Below, in pieces: positions 6,615 through 14,379 of a DNA stretch of 17,414 bases. The notes beneath the pieces are model-generated. The model ran no database searches. It saw only the letters and a list, made by a program, of their open reading frames with translations, and had not been told where the DNA came from. Source of the stretch: Candidatus Krumholzibacteriia bacterium (GTDB taxonomy: Bacteria; Krumholzibacteriota; Krumholzibacteriia; Krumholzibacteriales; Krumholzibacteriaceae); contig JAPLKY010000268.1 in NCBI GenBank assembly GCA_026387805.1, positions 1-17,414 on the forward strand, given 5' to 3'. A program made the position numbers and the translations under genes. How positions within the stretch are numbered: the first letter of the stretch is position 1; each line of letters opens with the position of its first letter.

Positions 6615-7991
6615 TCACTCCATGTAGTACGTTCTCACGCGGAATCGCGCGCGCGGGATCGACGAGACGAGCGCCCGGCACGCCTCGACGTCCACGCCGG
6701 GATAATCGAGCACGGTCACCGTGCACGCCATCCTCGAAGCCGCGGCGCGCCTAAGAAAATCAAGAACGGCGTCGAACGCCTTCTCCCCCGCGTCCGGGCG
6801 GCAGAGCCGCGCGTACGAAGCACGATCGTGGGCGTTGAGGCTGACCGAAACGCCGTCGAAAACCTCGGCGAGCTCCGGAACGATATCGCGCCGATTGATC
6901 ATGTTCCCGTGGCCGTTCGTATCGAGCCTGAGAGGCAGCCCGAGGGATTTGAGCGCGCGAGCGGCCTCGAGCAGGTCGGCCGTCCTGCACGTCGGCTCTC
7001 CGTAGCCGCAGAAGACGATCTCCCCGTACCGGCCCTCCCGCGCGAGCGCCGTCGCCGCCTCGACCATCTCGCTCGCCGTCGGATCGACCGCGAGGTTGAG
7101 GTTGTAGCCGTAGAGAAAATTGTCGCGGCGGTTGCGGAGACAGAAGGTGCAGTTGTTGGTGCAGGCGCGCGTGACGTTGATATAGATATTTCCCTTGATC
7201 GTGTACGCGACGGCGCCCGGGATATTTCTCTTCTTGTGGATCAGCCGCGCATAGTTGCTCTCGGCTGCGCGCTCCACGTCGACGGGCTCGGCGCCTCGTA
7301 TCGCGGCGAGACGGTCGCGCACGATCGCGACGCGCGCGGGCTCGTTCCGCGTGCCGCGGTGCAACTCGGGGGGGAGATACGGGCAGTCGGTCTCGAGGAC
7401 GAACGCCGACGACGGGAGTATTTTCGCGAGCGCCGGCAGCCTCGAATTCTTGTACGTGAGCGGGCCCCCGATGCCTATGAGGAAACCGAGGTCGATCGCC
7501 TGACGCGCCTCCTCGACGCCCCCGGGGAAGGCGTGGAATATCCCGCCGACCTCCGAGGCCCCCTCCTCGCGGAGGATCGCTATCGTATCGGCGAACGCCT
7601 CGCGGGAGTGGACGACGATCGGCTTCTTGAAATAGAGCGCGATCCCGATCTGCCGCCGGAAGACCTCGCGCTGCCGCTCCCGCGGCGAGAGATCGCGGTA
7701 ATAGTCGAGTCCCGTCTCGCCCACGGCGACGATTCTTTTCAGGAGAAGCCCCTCCTTGATCTTCTTCTCGAGGACCTCGTCCCAATCCTTCGCGTCGTGC
7801 GGGTGTATGCCGAGCGCGCCGTAGACATCGGCGTAGCGCCGCGTGAGGGCGATCGTATTGTCGACGGACCGCGCGTCGTAGCAGACCTGGAGCATCTCCC
7901 CCACGCCCGCCGCGCGGGCGCGCGCGATCACGTCGTCGAGGTCGTCTTTGAACTGATTCATGTCGAGATGGACGTGGGAATCGACGAGCAT
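6615..7991 (-). CDS. TatD-family metal-dependent hydrolase fused to a radical SAM domain
   Basis: Two domains in one 458-residue chain. Residues 1-258 are a TatD-type nuclease with the metal motifs DSHVHLD (4-10), GIHPHDA (61-67), GETGLDYYRD (91-100), VVHSRE (126-131), HAFPGG (153-158) and ETDCPYLPP (200-208). Residues about 262-458 are a compact radical SAM domain: NVTRACTNNCTFC (272-284) gives the CX3CX2C cluster motif with Cys277, Cys281 and Cys284, then FCGYGEPT and LRLDTNGHGN. This matches the TatD-associated radical SAM family (tatD_link_rSAM, TIGR04038, from memory), here fused rather than adjacent. The fused product is unbroken, so it is not a frameshift artefact. The radical SAM reaction is unknown to me; single-strand DNA/RNA trimming is typical of TatD. 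The start is 8 bases after the metG stop. Confidence 0.92.
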   Translation of the reverse strand: MLVDSHVHLDMNQFKDDLDDVIARARAAGVGEMLQVCYDARSVDNTIALTRRYADVYGALGIHPHDAKDWDEVLEKKIKEGLLLKRIVAVGETGLDYYRDLSPRERQREVFRRQIGIALYFKKPIVVHSREAFADTIAILREEGASEVGGIFHAFPGGVEEARQAIDLGFLIGIGGPLTYKNSRLPALAKILPSSAFVLETDCPYLPPELHRGTRNEPARVAIVRDRLAAIRGAEPVDVERAAESNYARLIHKKRNIPGAVAYTIKGNIYINVTRACTNNCTFCLRNRRDNFLYGYNLNLAVDPTASEMVEAATALAREGRYGEIVFCGYGEPTCRTADLLEAARALKSLGLPLRLDTNGHGNMINRRDIVPELAEVFDGVSVSLNAHDRASYARLCRPDAGEKAFDAVLDFLRRAAASRMACTVTVLDYPGVDVEACRALVSSIPRARFRVRTYYME

Positions 7992-7998
7992 GCGCGCT

Positions 7999-9537
7999 TC
8001 AACCCTTCAGGAGATCGGCGCTGTCCACCTTGATGCGCGGGAAGAGCGGCACGGGCTGCGCGAGTGCGCTCGCGCCCGCCGCTTTCTCCGGAAGATCGTT
8101 CATCGTGAGCTTCTCGGCGCCGAGCGGGCCGAGCATCTCCGCCATCTTGCGGGGCATGAACGGGGTGAGCACGACGCCCGAGGCCCTGAGCACGGCGAGG
8201 AGCTCGCGGAACATCTCCTCGAGCTCGCCGCGCTTCGCGGGATCCTTGGCCAGGTCCCAGGGGCGCTTCTCCTCGATGAACCGGTTCGCGCGCTGGATGA
8301 CCGACCAGTAGGCGCCGAGCGCCCGCGAGAACTCCATGCGGTCCATGTGGCCGCGGTACGCCTCGAGCGACCGCACGAGCTCGGCGTAGAGCTCGTGTCC
8401 CGCCCCGAGCGGTTTCGGTTCGACCGTGCCGCCGAGATACTTCGAGATCATTGTGACCGTGCGGCTGAAGAGATTGCCGATGTCGTTCGCGAGGTCCGCG
8501 TTGTAGCGATTGAGAAAGACCTCGGCCGTGACGTCGCCGTCCCGGTCGAAGGGAACCTCGCGGAGCAGGAGGTACCGGAGCGCGTCGGAGCCGAAGGCCT
8601 CGACCATCCGCAGCGGATCGATGATGTTCCCGCGCGTCTTCGACATCTTCTCCCCGGCGAGCGAGATGAACCCGTGCGCGAAGACGGAGCGCGGAGGCGC
8701 GACCCCACCCGCCATGAGCATCGCCGGCCATATGATGCAGTGAAAGCGCGTGATGTCCTTGCCGATCACGTGCACGTCGGCAGGCCACCAGCGATCGAAT
8801 CGCTTCGCGTCGGCCCCGCCGAAGCCGAGCGCGGAGATGTAGTTCGTGAGCGCGTCGAACCACACGTAGATCACGTGCGTCTCGTCGATCGGGAGCGGTA
8901 TGCCCCACGCCTTGCCGAAGCGCGAGATCGAGACGTCCTCGAGCCCGCCCTTGATGACGTTGATGACCTCGTTGAAGCGGATCTGCGGCCGTACGAACTC
9001 GGGATTCTTCTCGAAGAACTCGAGGAGCGGCTGCTGGAACCGCGAGAGGGCGAAGAAATAGTTCTCCTCGCTGATCTGCTTGGGCGGCAGCTTGTGCTTC
9101 GGGCACAGCCCGTCCGCGAGATCCTTCTCGACGATGAACTCCTCGCACGACTCGCAGTAGAGCCCTTCGTACTTTCCTTTATATATGTAGCCGTTTGTGT
9201 GGATTCTCTCGAAGAGGGTGCGCACCGCGAGAACGTGCCGCTCTTCCGTCGTGTGGATGAAGTCGTCGTACGAGATGTCGAGCGCCTTCCAGGCGCCCTG
9301 GAACTCGCCCGACATCGTGCGGCAGTATTCGAGGGGATCGAGCCCGCGGCTTCGCGCCTCGCGCTCGACGTTCGTGCTGTGCTCGTCGTTCCCCATGAGA
9401 AAATGGACGTCGAAGCCCGAGAGGCGCTTGTAGCGCGCCATGCAGTCGGCGCCGATCTTCTCGTACGCGGTGCCGAGATGCGGCTTCTGGTTCACGTAAT
9501 CGATCGCCGTCGTTATGTAGAATCGTTTCCGTTCCAT
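7999..9537 (-). CDS. metG: Methionyl-tRNA synthetase
   Basis: MetRS charges tRNA-Met and initiator tRNA in the cytoplasm. This 512-residue form has the class I Rossmann core, with the HIGH-type motif reading HLGT (20-23) and the second motif KMSKT (297-301). A zinc knuckle is formed by Cys128-x2-Cys131 and Cys145-x2-His148. The anticodon-binding helical domain follows (DANLxNDIGNLFSR-like stretch after residue 345). There is no C-terminal Trbp111-type tRNA-binding domain, as in the shorter bacterial MetRS forms. ATG at 9537 has GGAGGAACG immediately upstream. It lies 33 bases after ricT and 7 bases before the TatD-radical SAM gene, in the order also seen in Firmicutes. Confidence 0.96.
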   Translation of the reverse strand: MERKRFYITTAIDYVNQKPHLGTAYEKIGADCMARYKRLSGFDVHFLMGNDEHSTNVEREARSRGLDPLEYCRTMSGEFQGAWKALDISYDDFIHTTEERHVLAVRTLFERIHTNGYIYKGKYEGLYCESCEEFIVEKDLADGLCPKHKLPPKQISEENYFFALSRFQQPLLEFFEKNPEFVRPQIRFNEVINVIKGGLEDVSISRFGKAWGIPLPIDETHVIYVWFDALTNYISALGFGGADAKRFDRWWPADVHVIGKDITRFHCIIWPAMLMAGGVAPPRSVFAHGFISLAGEKMSKTRGNIIDPLRMVEAFGSDALRYLLLREVPFDRDGDVTAEVFLNRYNADLANDIGNLFSRTVTMISKYLGGTVEPKPLGAGHELYAELVRSLEAYRGHMDRMEFSRALGAYWSVIQRANRFIEEKRPWDLAKDPAKRGELEEMFRELLAVLRASGVVLTPFMPRKMAEMLGPLGAEKLTMNDLPEKAAGASALAQPVPLFPRIKVDSADLLKG

Positions 9538-9570
9538 CGTTCCTCCGGCGTGCCGCGCCGGCGTAGAATC

Positions 9571-10425
9571 TCAGCGCCCGGCCTTTGCGTCACCGTTACC
9601 CTTGTCGCCCTTCGCGGCGTCCGGCTCCTTGCGCAGCTCCTCTTGCAGAACCTCGAGCTTGACCTCGACCTGGTTCTTCTCCGCGTCGCTCAGGATGACG
9701 GTCCGGTTGAATATATCGACCTTCTCGATGCGGTGCTCGCCGCCGAAGACCCGTATCTTGCTCCCGATCTTCGGGATGTCCTTCGTGAGATCCTTGTAAT
9801 ACTCGAGCTCGTAGTCGAGACAGCACATGAGGCGCCCGCAGGCCCCGGATATCTTGGACGGCGTGAGCGGAAGATTCTGGTCCTTCGCCATCTTGAGGGT
9901 CACCGGCTCGAAGTCCTTGAGGAACGTCGCGCAGCAGAGGCGACGCCCGCACATTCCCATCCCGTCGAACCGGCGGGCCTCGTCGCGCACGCCGATCTGC
10001 CTGAGATCGATGCGCGTGCGGAACACGCCGGCCAGGTCCTTCACGAGCTCGCGGAAGTCGATCCTGCCCTCGGAGGTGAAATAGAATGTGATCTTGTTTC
10101 CATCGAACTGGTACTCGACGTCGACGAGCTTCATCGGCAGCTTGTGCTCGGCGACCTTTTGCTGGCAGACCTTGAGCGCTTCGGATTCCTTCCCCCTGAT
10201 CTCGCTCAGGTGCTCGACGTCCTTATCGGTCGCGTGGCGGAGAACCTCCTACATATCGGCTTCTAACTCGCCCGCCTCGGCGCGCGTGAGCGATATGATC
10301 TGCCCCATATCCTCGCCGCGATCCGCCTGGACGACGCAGTGATTGCCGGTCCGGAGGTACAGTGCCTTCGCGTTCCGGTAGAACTCCTTGCGCTGCGCCT
10401 TGAATTGTACTTCGACGACTTCCAT
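9571..10425 (-). pseudogene. ricT: RicT/PSP1-family protein gene with an in-frame amber stop
   Basis: RicT (YaaT, PSP1 C-terminal domain family) is an iron-sulfur protein; in Bacillus it forms the RicA-RicF-RicT complex that affects RNA processing and development. The N-terminal part (58 residues from ATG 10425, MEVVEVQFKAQRKEFY onward) ends at TAG 10249-10251. The same frame continues without any other stop for 225 codons, beginning EVLRHATDKDVEHLSEIRG, which is family sequence. The Cys-rich motifs MCGRRLCC and ACGRLMCC, DFRELVKDLAGVFRTR and LRQIGVRDEARR are intact, and a low-complexity tail ends at 9571. So only one codon is wrong. The C-terminal part alone could open at ATG 10134, but nothing suggests a designed start there. 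It lies 10 bases after holB and 33 before metG. Options are nonsense mutation, readthrough or sequence error. Confidence 0.88.
10249..10251 (-). other. In-frame TAG inside ricT
   Basis: Codon 59 of ricT is TAG, between GELEADM and EVLRHATDKD, with no frame change on either side. One base change would restore a sense codon such as CAG, GAG or AAG. The stop overlaps an AGGAGG stretch formed by the next codons. No ATG, GTG or TTG lies at a usable distance, so immediate reinitiation looks unlikely. Confidence 0.9.
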
Positions 10426-10435
10426 AGCCCTCAAT

Positions 10436-11566
10436 CTAATACCACGCGCCCGTCAAATCAAGAAACAGATGAGAGAGCGTCAGCTCCAGATCCGCGTTCC
10501 GGCGGAGGCTCTCGATCGCGGAGGAGATCTTTCCGATGTCGCCGGGGAGGTCCCGCGCGGCGGAGGCCGCGAGACGTTCGGCTCCGATCGAATCCGCGAG
10601 AACGCCCTTTTCGGACTCTTCGACGCGCCCGTCGCGGTTCCTGATGCAGAGCCCGAACAGGATGATCATCTCCTCGAGAAGCTCCGCGACGTCCTCGCGG
10701 GAATAGCCTCGATTGCGCCTCCTGGATTCGCTGTAGCCCGCGAGCTCTTCGGCCTCCGTGATCAGCTCCTTCTTCTTCCCGTCGACGACGAGCCCGACGA
10801 TCGCCGCGGCATCCTTCCAGAGCCCGAGGAAACGTTCATCGAGGAAGTCGATGCCGCGGCGGATGTTCCCCTGGGCGAGCGCCGCGAGCCGTTTCGCCTC
10901 CTTCTTCTCGACCGAATAGAACTCCTCGAGAAAATCGGCAATCGCGCCGGCTGCGAGCGGATCGAAACGGATCTCGTGGCAGCGGGAGCGGATCGTCGGA
11001 AGGAGCCTGTCGGGATACTCGGTCACGAGAACGATCACGGCGGAGGCGGGGGGCTCCTCGAGAAGCTTGAGCAGCGCGTTCTGGGCCTCCACCGTGGCGA
11101 GGTGCGCCTCGAAGATCGCGACGACGGCGCGCTTCCCCTCGAACGGGTGCTTGGAGAGCGCCTCGATGACGAGTCGTACGAGGTCTATACCGACGCTGCG
11201 GCCGCGGTTGCCGAACTCCCCGCGCGCGAAGAAATCCTCGCGCCTGCTCTCGAGGACGAGGGGAAGACCGGCGTCGATCTCGCCGTGCGGGACCGGATAG
11301 ATGAGATGAAGGTCGGGGTGCTCGAGGGTCCGGATCTTCGAGCAGGCTCCGCATCTTCGGGCGGCGCCGCAGGTCGATTCCGGGCCCCGCCCCTCGCAGT
11401 CGAGCGCAGCGGCGAGCCTTACGGCCATGAGCTCCTTGCCGGCGCCTTCGGGCCCCGCGAAAACGAGCGCCGGGGGAAGCTTCCCCGAGGCGGCAAGCCC
11501 GTCGAGGAGCGGTCCGACGCGCGTTTGCGCGCGCGCGATCGCCTCCGCTGCCGCGAGAATGTCCAT
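10436..11566 (-). CDS. holB: DNA polymerase III delta' subunit HolB
   Basis: This is a clamp-loader subunit (AAA+ family) that helps load the sliding clamp onto DNA. The 376-residue product has an N-terminal AAA+ domain with P-loop GPEGAGKE (38-45), a four-Cys zinc motif (Cys57, Cys66, Cys72, Cys75), the segment AQNALLKLLEEPP and the SRC sensor motif (IRSRCHEIRF). The C-terminal helical domain is more divergent. I chose ATG at 11566, which has GGGAGG about 11 bases upstream; an in-frame GTG at 11599 would add 11 residues but has no good ribosome binding site. The stop is TAG. It follows the EnvC-like gene and precedes ricT by 10 bases, the holB-ricT pairing known from Firmicutes. Confidence 0.93.
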   Translation of the reverse strand: MDILAAAEAIARAQTRVGPLLDGLAASGKLPPALVFAGPEGAGKELMAVRLAAALDCEGRGPESTCGAARRCGACSKIRTLEHPDLHLIYPVPHGEIDAGLPLVLESRREDFFARGEFGNRGRSVGIDLVRLVIEALSKHPFEGKRAVVAIFEAHLATVEAQNALLKLLEEPPASAVIVLVTEYPDRLLPTIRSRCHEIRFDPLAAGAIADFLEEFYSVEKKEAKRLAALAQGNIRRGIDFLDERFLGLWKDAAAIVGLVVDGKKKELITEAEELAGYSESRRRNRGYSREDVAELLEEMIILFGLCIRNRDGRVEESEKGVLADSIGAERLAASAARDLPGDIGKISSAIESLRRNADLELTLSHLFLDLTGAWY

Positions 11567-11618
11567 GCTCGACGCACCCTCCCGAACTTCAGCGCTCACG
11601 CGGCCCCGCGACGGCCGC

Positions 11619-12821
11619 CTACTTCCCGAGCCAATCGGCCGGATCGAGCGCCTTCTTCGATTTCCGTATCTCGAAATGGAACGCGCTCCCCGTTTCGGCC
11701 GATGCGCCTCCCGCCTCCGCGACGACGTCCCCCGCGTTCACCATCGCATCCTTCTTGACGAATATCTTCGAAGTATGCGCGTAGAGCGTATAGTATCCCT
11801 GGCCGTGCGCAATGATGATGCAGTTGCCGAAACCGGGCAGCAGGCTCGCATATTCGACCTTGCCCCGCGCGACCGCGCGCACGGGGGATCCGGCGCGCGC
11901 CTCGATGTCGACGCCCGGATTGAACGTCACCGTCCCGAACTCGGGATGCTTCGACTCGCCGAATCCGCGCACCTGCCTCCCCTCGACGGGCGACCGCATG
12001 CGCCCCTTGAGCGCGGGGAAATCCTTTCCGGCGCTCGCTTCCCATGCCTCCGGAGCGCCCGTAGTCCGTTCCTTCTCGAACGTCTCGATGATGGCGAGAA
12101 GGTCCCGCTCCGCGCGCGCGAGCTGCTCGATCCTTTTCTGATGCGCGCCCTTGCTCGTCTTGAGCTCGGCGAGCGTCTTTTTGCGCTTCTGCTCGTTCGC
12201 CTTGAGACGCGCGAGCTCCCGCTCCTTTTCGCGCCGCGCGGAGGTGGCCTGCGCGAGCGATTCGGTGAGGTTCGCCTCCCGGCGGGCGATATCGGTCTTT
12301 CGCTGGCGGACCTCCTCGACGAGGTTCGCGTCCCGCTCCGCTATCGCCGAGAGAAACTTGTACCGCTGGAGAAGGTCGCCGAAATCGTCCGCTTGAAGGA
12401 GCTCCTGCCACGTGTACTGCGGCCCGCTCTTGTACATCTCCCGCAGCCGCTTCGCGAGAATCACGCGGCGGCCGTCGAACACCTTCTCGCTGTAATCGAG
12501 ATCCTCCCGGAGGCGCTGCACCTGCTGTACGAGCATGTCTTCCTTCTCCGAGATGCCGCGGAGGAGCCGGTTCGTGAGCTTCTCTTCCCGGTCGAGCTTC
12601 GCCAGATAACCGGCGATGTCCTTTTCCTTCCGCTCGACCTCCTCGATCTTCTTGCGCTCCGCGGAGATCTCCTCGCGAAGCCTTTGGAGCTCGGCGTCTT
12701 TCGCCCTGATCCGCTCGCCGAGAGACCCCTCCCCCTGATCCTGCGCGGCCGACGATACGGCCGTCGCGCAGAGCAGCGCGGCGAGCGAGATGAGCGTTCT
12801 CCGGGCATTCTTCCAGAGCAT
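11619..12821 (-). CDS. envC: EnvC-like murein hydrolase activator (coiled coil plus degenerate LytM domain)
   Basis: EnvC-type proteins sit in the periplasm, bind FtsX through a coiled coil and activate amidases that split septal peptidoglycan. The 400-residue product has a signal peptide (residues 1-26), a long Glu/Lys/Arg-rich coiled coil (about 33-252) and a C-terminal M23/LytM domain (about 274-400) ending in WLGK. The domain lacks key zinc-site residues: Asn301 replaces the first His of the HxxxD motif (NPGVD, Asp305 kept), and Ala380 replaces the first His of the HxH motif (AFHFE, His382 kept). Such loss is typical of activators rather than active endopeptidases. It directly follows ftsX (22-base gap), the expected partner. 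The ribosome binding site is weak and the stop is TAG. Confidence 0.92.
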   Translation of the reverse strand: MLWKNARRTLISLAALLCATAVSSAAQDQGEGSLGERIRAKDAELQRLREEISAERKKIEEVERKEKDIAGYLAKLDREEKLTNRLLRGISEKEDMLVQQVQRLREDLDYSEKVFDGRRVILAKRLREMYKSGPQYTWQELLQADDFGDLLQRYKFLSAIAERDANLVEEVRQRKTDIARREANLTESLAQATSARREKERELARLKANEQKRKKTLAELKTSKGAHQKRIEQLARAERDLLAIIETFEKERTTGAPEAWEASAGKDFPALKGRMRSPVEGRQVRGFGESKHPEFGTVTFNPGVDIEARAGSPVRAVARGKVEYASLLPGFGNCIIIAHGQGYYTLYAHTSKIFVKKDAMVNAGDVVAEAGGASAETGSAFHFEIRKSKKALDPADWLGK

Positions 12822-12843
12822 GTTCAGACCGCCTTCGGAGCCA

Positions 12844-13572
12844 TTACACTTTGAGGAAACGCCGCATCGCTCCGTAGCTCGCGAGCGCGCCGAGCAAGGC
12901 GCAGAAAACGACGAAACCGAATATCGAATCCCCGCGCAGGAACAGCACGCCCGGCAGGTAACGCTTCGCGAAGGCGTGGATCACGGCAAGGAGCGCGATC
13001 GCCAGCAGCGAGGCCACCGCTCCCTGGAACGCCCCCTCGACGAGGAACGGAATGCGGATATACGCGTTCGTCGCCCCGACGAGCTTCGCCACCTCGATCG
13101 TCTTCTGCCTCGTGAGCACGGTGAGGCGCACCGTATTCGCAATGACGAAGATCACCGAAAGGAAGATGATGGCGCCGATGCACAGATCGACGAGGTAGAA
13201 CCCCCGAACGAGTTTCTCGCCACGCCCGAGCCATTTCTCACCGTAGCGGAATTCCTCGACGCCGTCCCACGCCCCCACCTCGCGCGTCAGTTTCTCCAGG
13301 TACTCGGAGCGGACGTACTCGGGCTTCATCTTGATACGGTACGCGTCGGGAAGCGGATTGCTCCCGAGGGCGTCGAGCATGTCCTTGTTTCCCCCGAGCG
13401 CCTGACGGAAGGAGGCGAGCGCTTCGTCCCGCGAGACGAAGACGACCTCCTCGACTCCCTCGAGGCCGAGGAGCTTCATCTGAATCCCGCTCGACGTCCC
13501 GGCGCCGATACCGTCCCTGAGATAGACATAGGCCCGCATCTCCTCGCTCGCCCGGTCGATGACCGCCTGCAC
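12844..13572 (-). CDS. ftsX: Cell division protein FtsX, 5' end damaged
   Basis: FtsX is the membrane partner of FtsE and passes its ATPase cycle to EnvC. From the nominal GTG at 13572 the product is 242 residues, against about 290-300 for the family. The external loop (RAYVYLRDG, VEEVVFVSRDEALASF) and three later membrane segments (around CIGAIIFLSVIFVIANTV, GAVASLLAIALLAVIHAF and IFGFVVFCALLGALASYG) are clear. The first membrane segment is encoded upstream of that GTG in the same frame (LLILVVFILLTLNV, 13614-13573), so GTG 13572 is not the true start and has no ribosome binding site. Further upstream the frame gives non-FtsX sequence with no ATG, then a stop at 13666-13668. About 30 N-terminal residues are therefore missing. 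Confidence 0.88.
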   Translation of the reverse strand: MQAVIDRASEEMRAYVYLRDGIGAGTSSGIQMKLLGLEGVEEVVFVSRDEALASFRQALGGNKDMLDALGSNPLPDAYRIKMKPEYVRSEYLEKLTREVGAWDGVEEFRYGEKWLGRGEKLVRGFYLVDLCIGAIIFLSVIFVIANTVRLTVLTRQKTIEVAKLVGATNAYIRIPFLVEGAFQGAVASLLAIALLAVIHAFAKRYLPGVLFLRGDSIFGFVVFCALLGALASYGAMRRFLKV

Positions 13573-14347
13573 GTTGAGCGTGAGGAGTATGAAGACGACG
13601 AGGATGAGGAGGCTCCTCGCTGATCTTCGAGCCCGCGATCTTCTCGCGCAGGTCGCCGACGTAGATCATGTCCTTGTCCTTCACGACCCGCCCCCCGTCG
13701 AGGTAGATGATCCTCTGCCCGAAGCTCTTGACGAGGTCGAGATCGTGCGTCGCCATGAGCACGGCCGTGCCGCCCGCGTTGATCTTGAACAGGAGCTCGA
13801 GAATGCTCCGCGTCACGACGGGATCGAGGTTCCCCGTCGGCTCGTCGGCGAGGAGCACGGACGGACGGTTGGCGACGGCGCGCGCGATCGCGACCCGCTG
13901 CTGCTCGCCCCCCGAGAGCTCGTGCGGAAAATCGTACCGCTTGTGGTAGAGCCCGACGCGCATGAGGATGTCGGTGACCTGGTGTTTGACGTCGCTGATG
14001 CCGGCGCCCGCGACCTTGAGCGCGAGGGCGACGTTCTCGAAGACGGTCCTGTCGTCGAGGAGGCGGAAGTCCTGGAACACGATGCCGATCTTGCGCCGGA
14101 GACTCGGGATCGTGCTCCGTTTCATCTTCGTCGATACGTGCGGCCCGACGACCACCTGCCCCGAGCTCGGGAAGTCGTCCATGTAGATCATGCGGAGCAG
14201 CGTGCTCTTGCCCGCTCCGCTCCGGCCCACGAGGAACACGAACTCTCCGTTCGTGACCTGTAGATTGATGTCGTGGAGACTGAAGTGCTTCCCGAATGTC
14301 TTCGAGAGATGGTACACGCCGACGATGATTCTCTGATCCTGCTCCAT
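13238..14347 (-). CDS. ftsE: Cell division ATP-binding protein FtsE, reading through into ftsX
   Basis: FtsE is the ABC-type ATPase of the FtsEX divisome complex. Residues 1 to about 245 are a complete FtsE: Walker A GRSGAGKST (41-49), Q-loop FQDFRLL (91-97), signature LSGGEQQR (144-151), Walker B LLADEP (165-170), H-loop ATHD (199-202). After SKISEE (codons ending at 13613) the family sequence stops, and the frame runs on as about 124 Arg/Pro/Gly-rich residues antisensical to FtsX, ending at 13238. That tail is ftsX read in the wrong frame. So the normal ftsE stop is missing. ATG at 14347 follows GGGAAAG and lies 32 bases after the pdxA stop; the open frame upstream to 14638 is pdxA out of frame. 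Confidence 0.9.
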   Translation of the reverse strand: MEQDQRIIVGVYHLSKTFGKHFSLHDINLQVTNGEFVFLVGRSGAGKSTLLRMIYMDDFPSSGQVVVGPHVSTKMKRSTIPSLRRKIGIVFQDFRLLDDRTVFENVALALKVAGAGISDVKHQVTDILMRVGLYHKRYDFPHELSGGEQQRVAIARAVANRPSVLLADEPTGNLDPVVTRSILELLFKINAGGTAVLMATHDLDLVKSFGQRIIYLDGGRVVKDKDMIYVGDLREKIAGSKISEEPPHPRRLHTPHAQRAGGHRPGERGDAGLCLSQGRYRRRDVERDSDEAPRPRGSRGGRLRLAGRSARLLPSGARGKQGHARRPREQSASRRVPYQDEARVRPLRVPGETDARGGGVGRRRGIPLR

Positions 14348-14379
14348 TTCACGCTTTCCCGCGGGCCGCGCGGCGGCCG

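Noticed and set aside
10225..10251. Reinitiation at the AGGAGG overlapping the ricT TAG
   Set aside because: The only codon at a suitable distance is ACG and it is out of the ricT frame; the AGGAGG is explained by the conserved coding sequence.
10249..10251. Global reassignment of TAG to an amino acid
   Set aside because: Three neighbouring genes end in TAG at the expected C terminus of their family, so a changed code is unlikely.
7960..10266. 768-codon open frame on the plus strand
   Set aside because: It is antisense to metG and ricT, which are clear genes; the protein is low-complexity and has no ribosome binding site worth noting.
13238..13612. C-terminal extension of FtsE as a new domain
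   Set aside because: The Arg/Pro/Gly-rich sequence is exactly ftsX read in another frame, and FtsE is complete without it.
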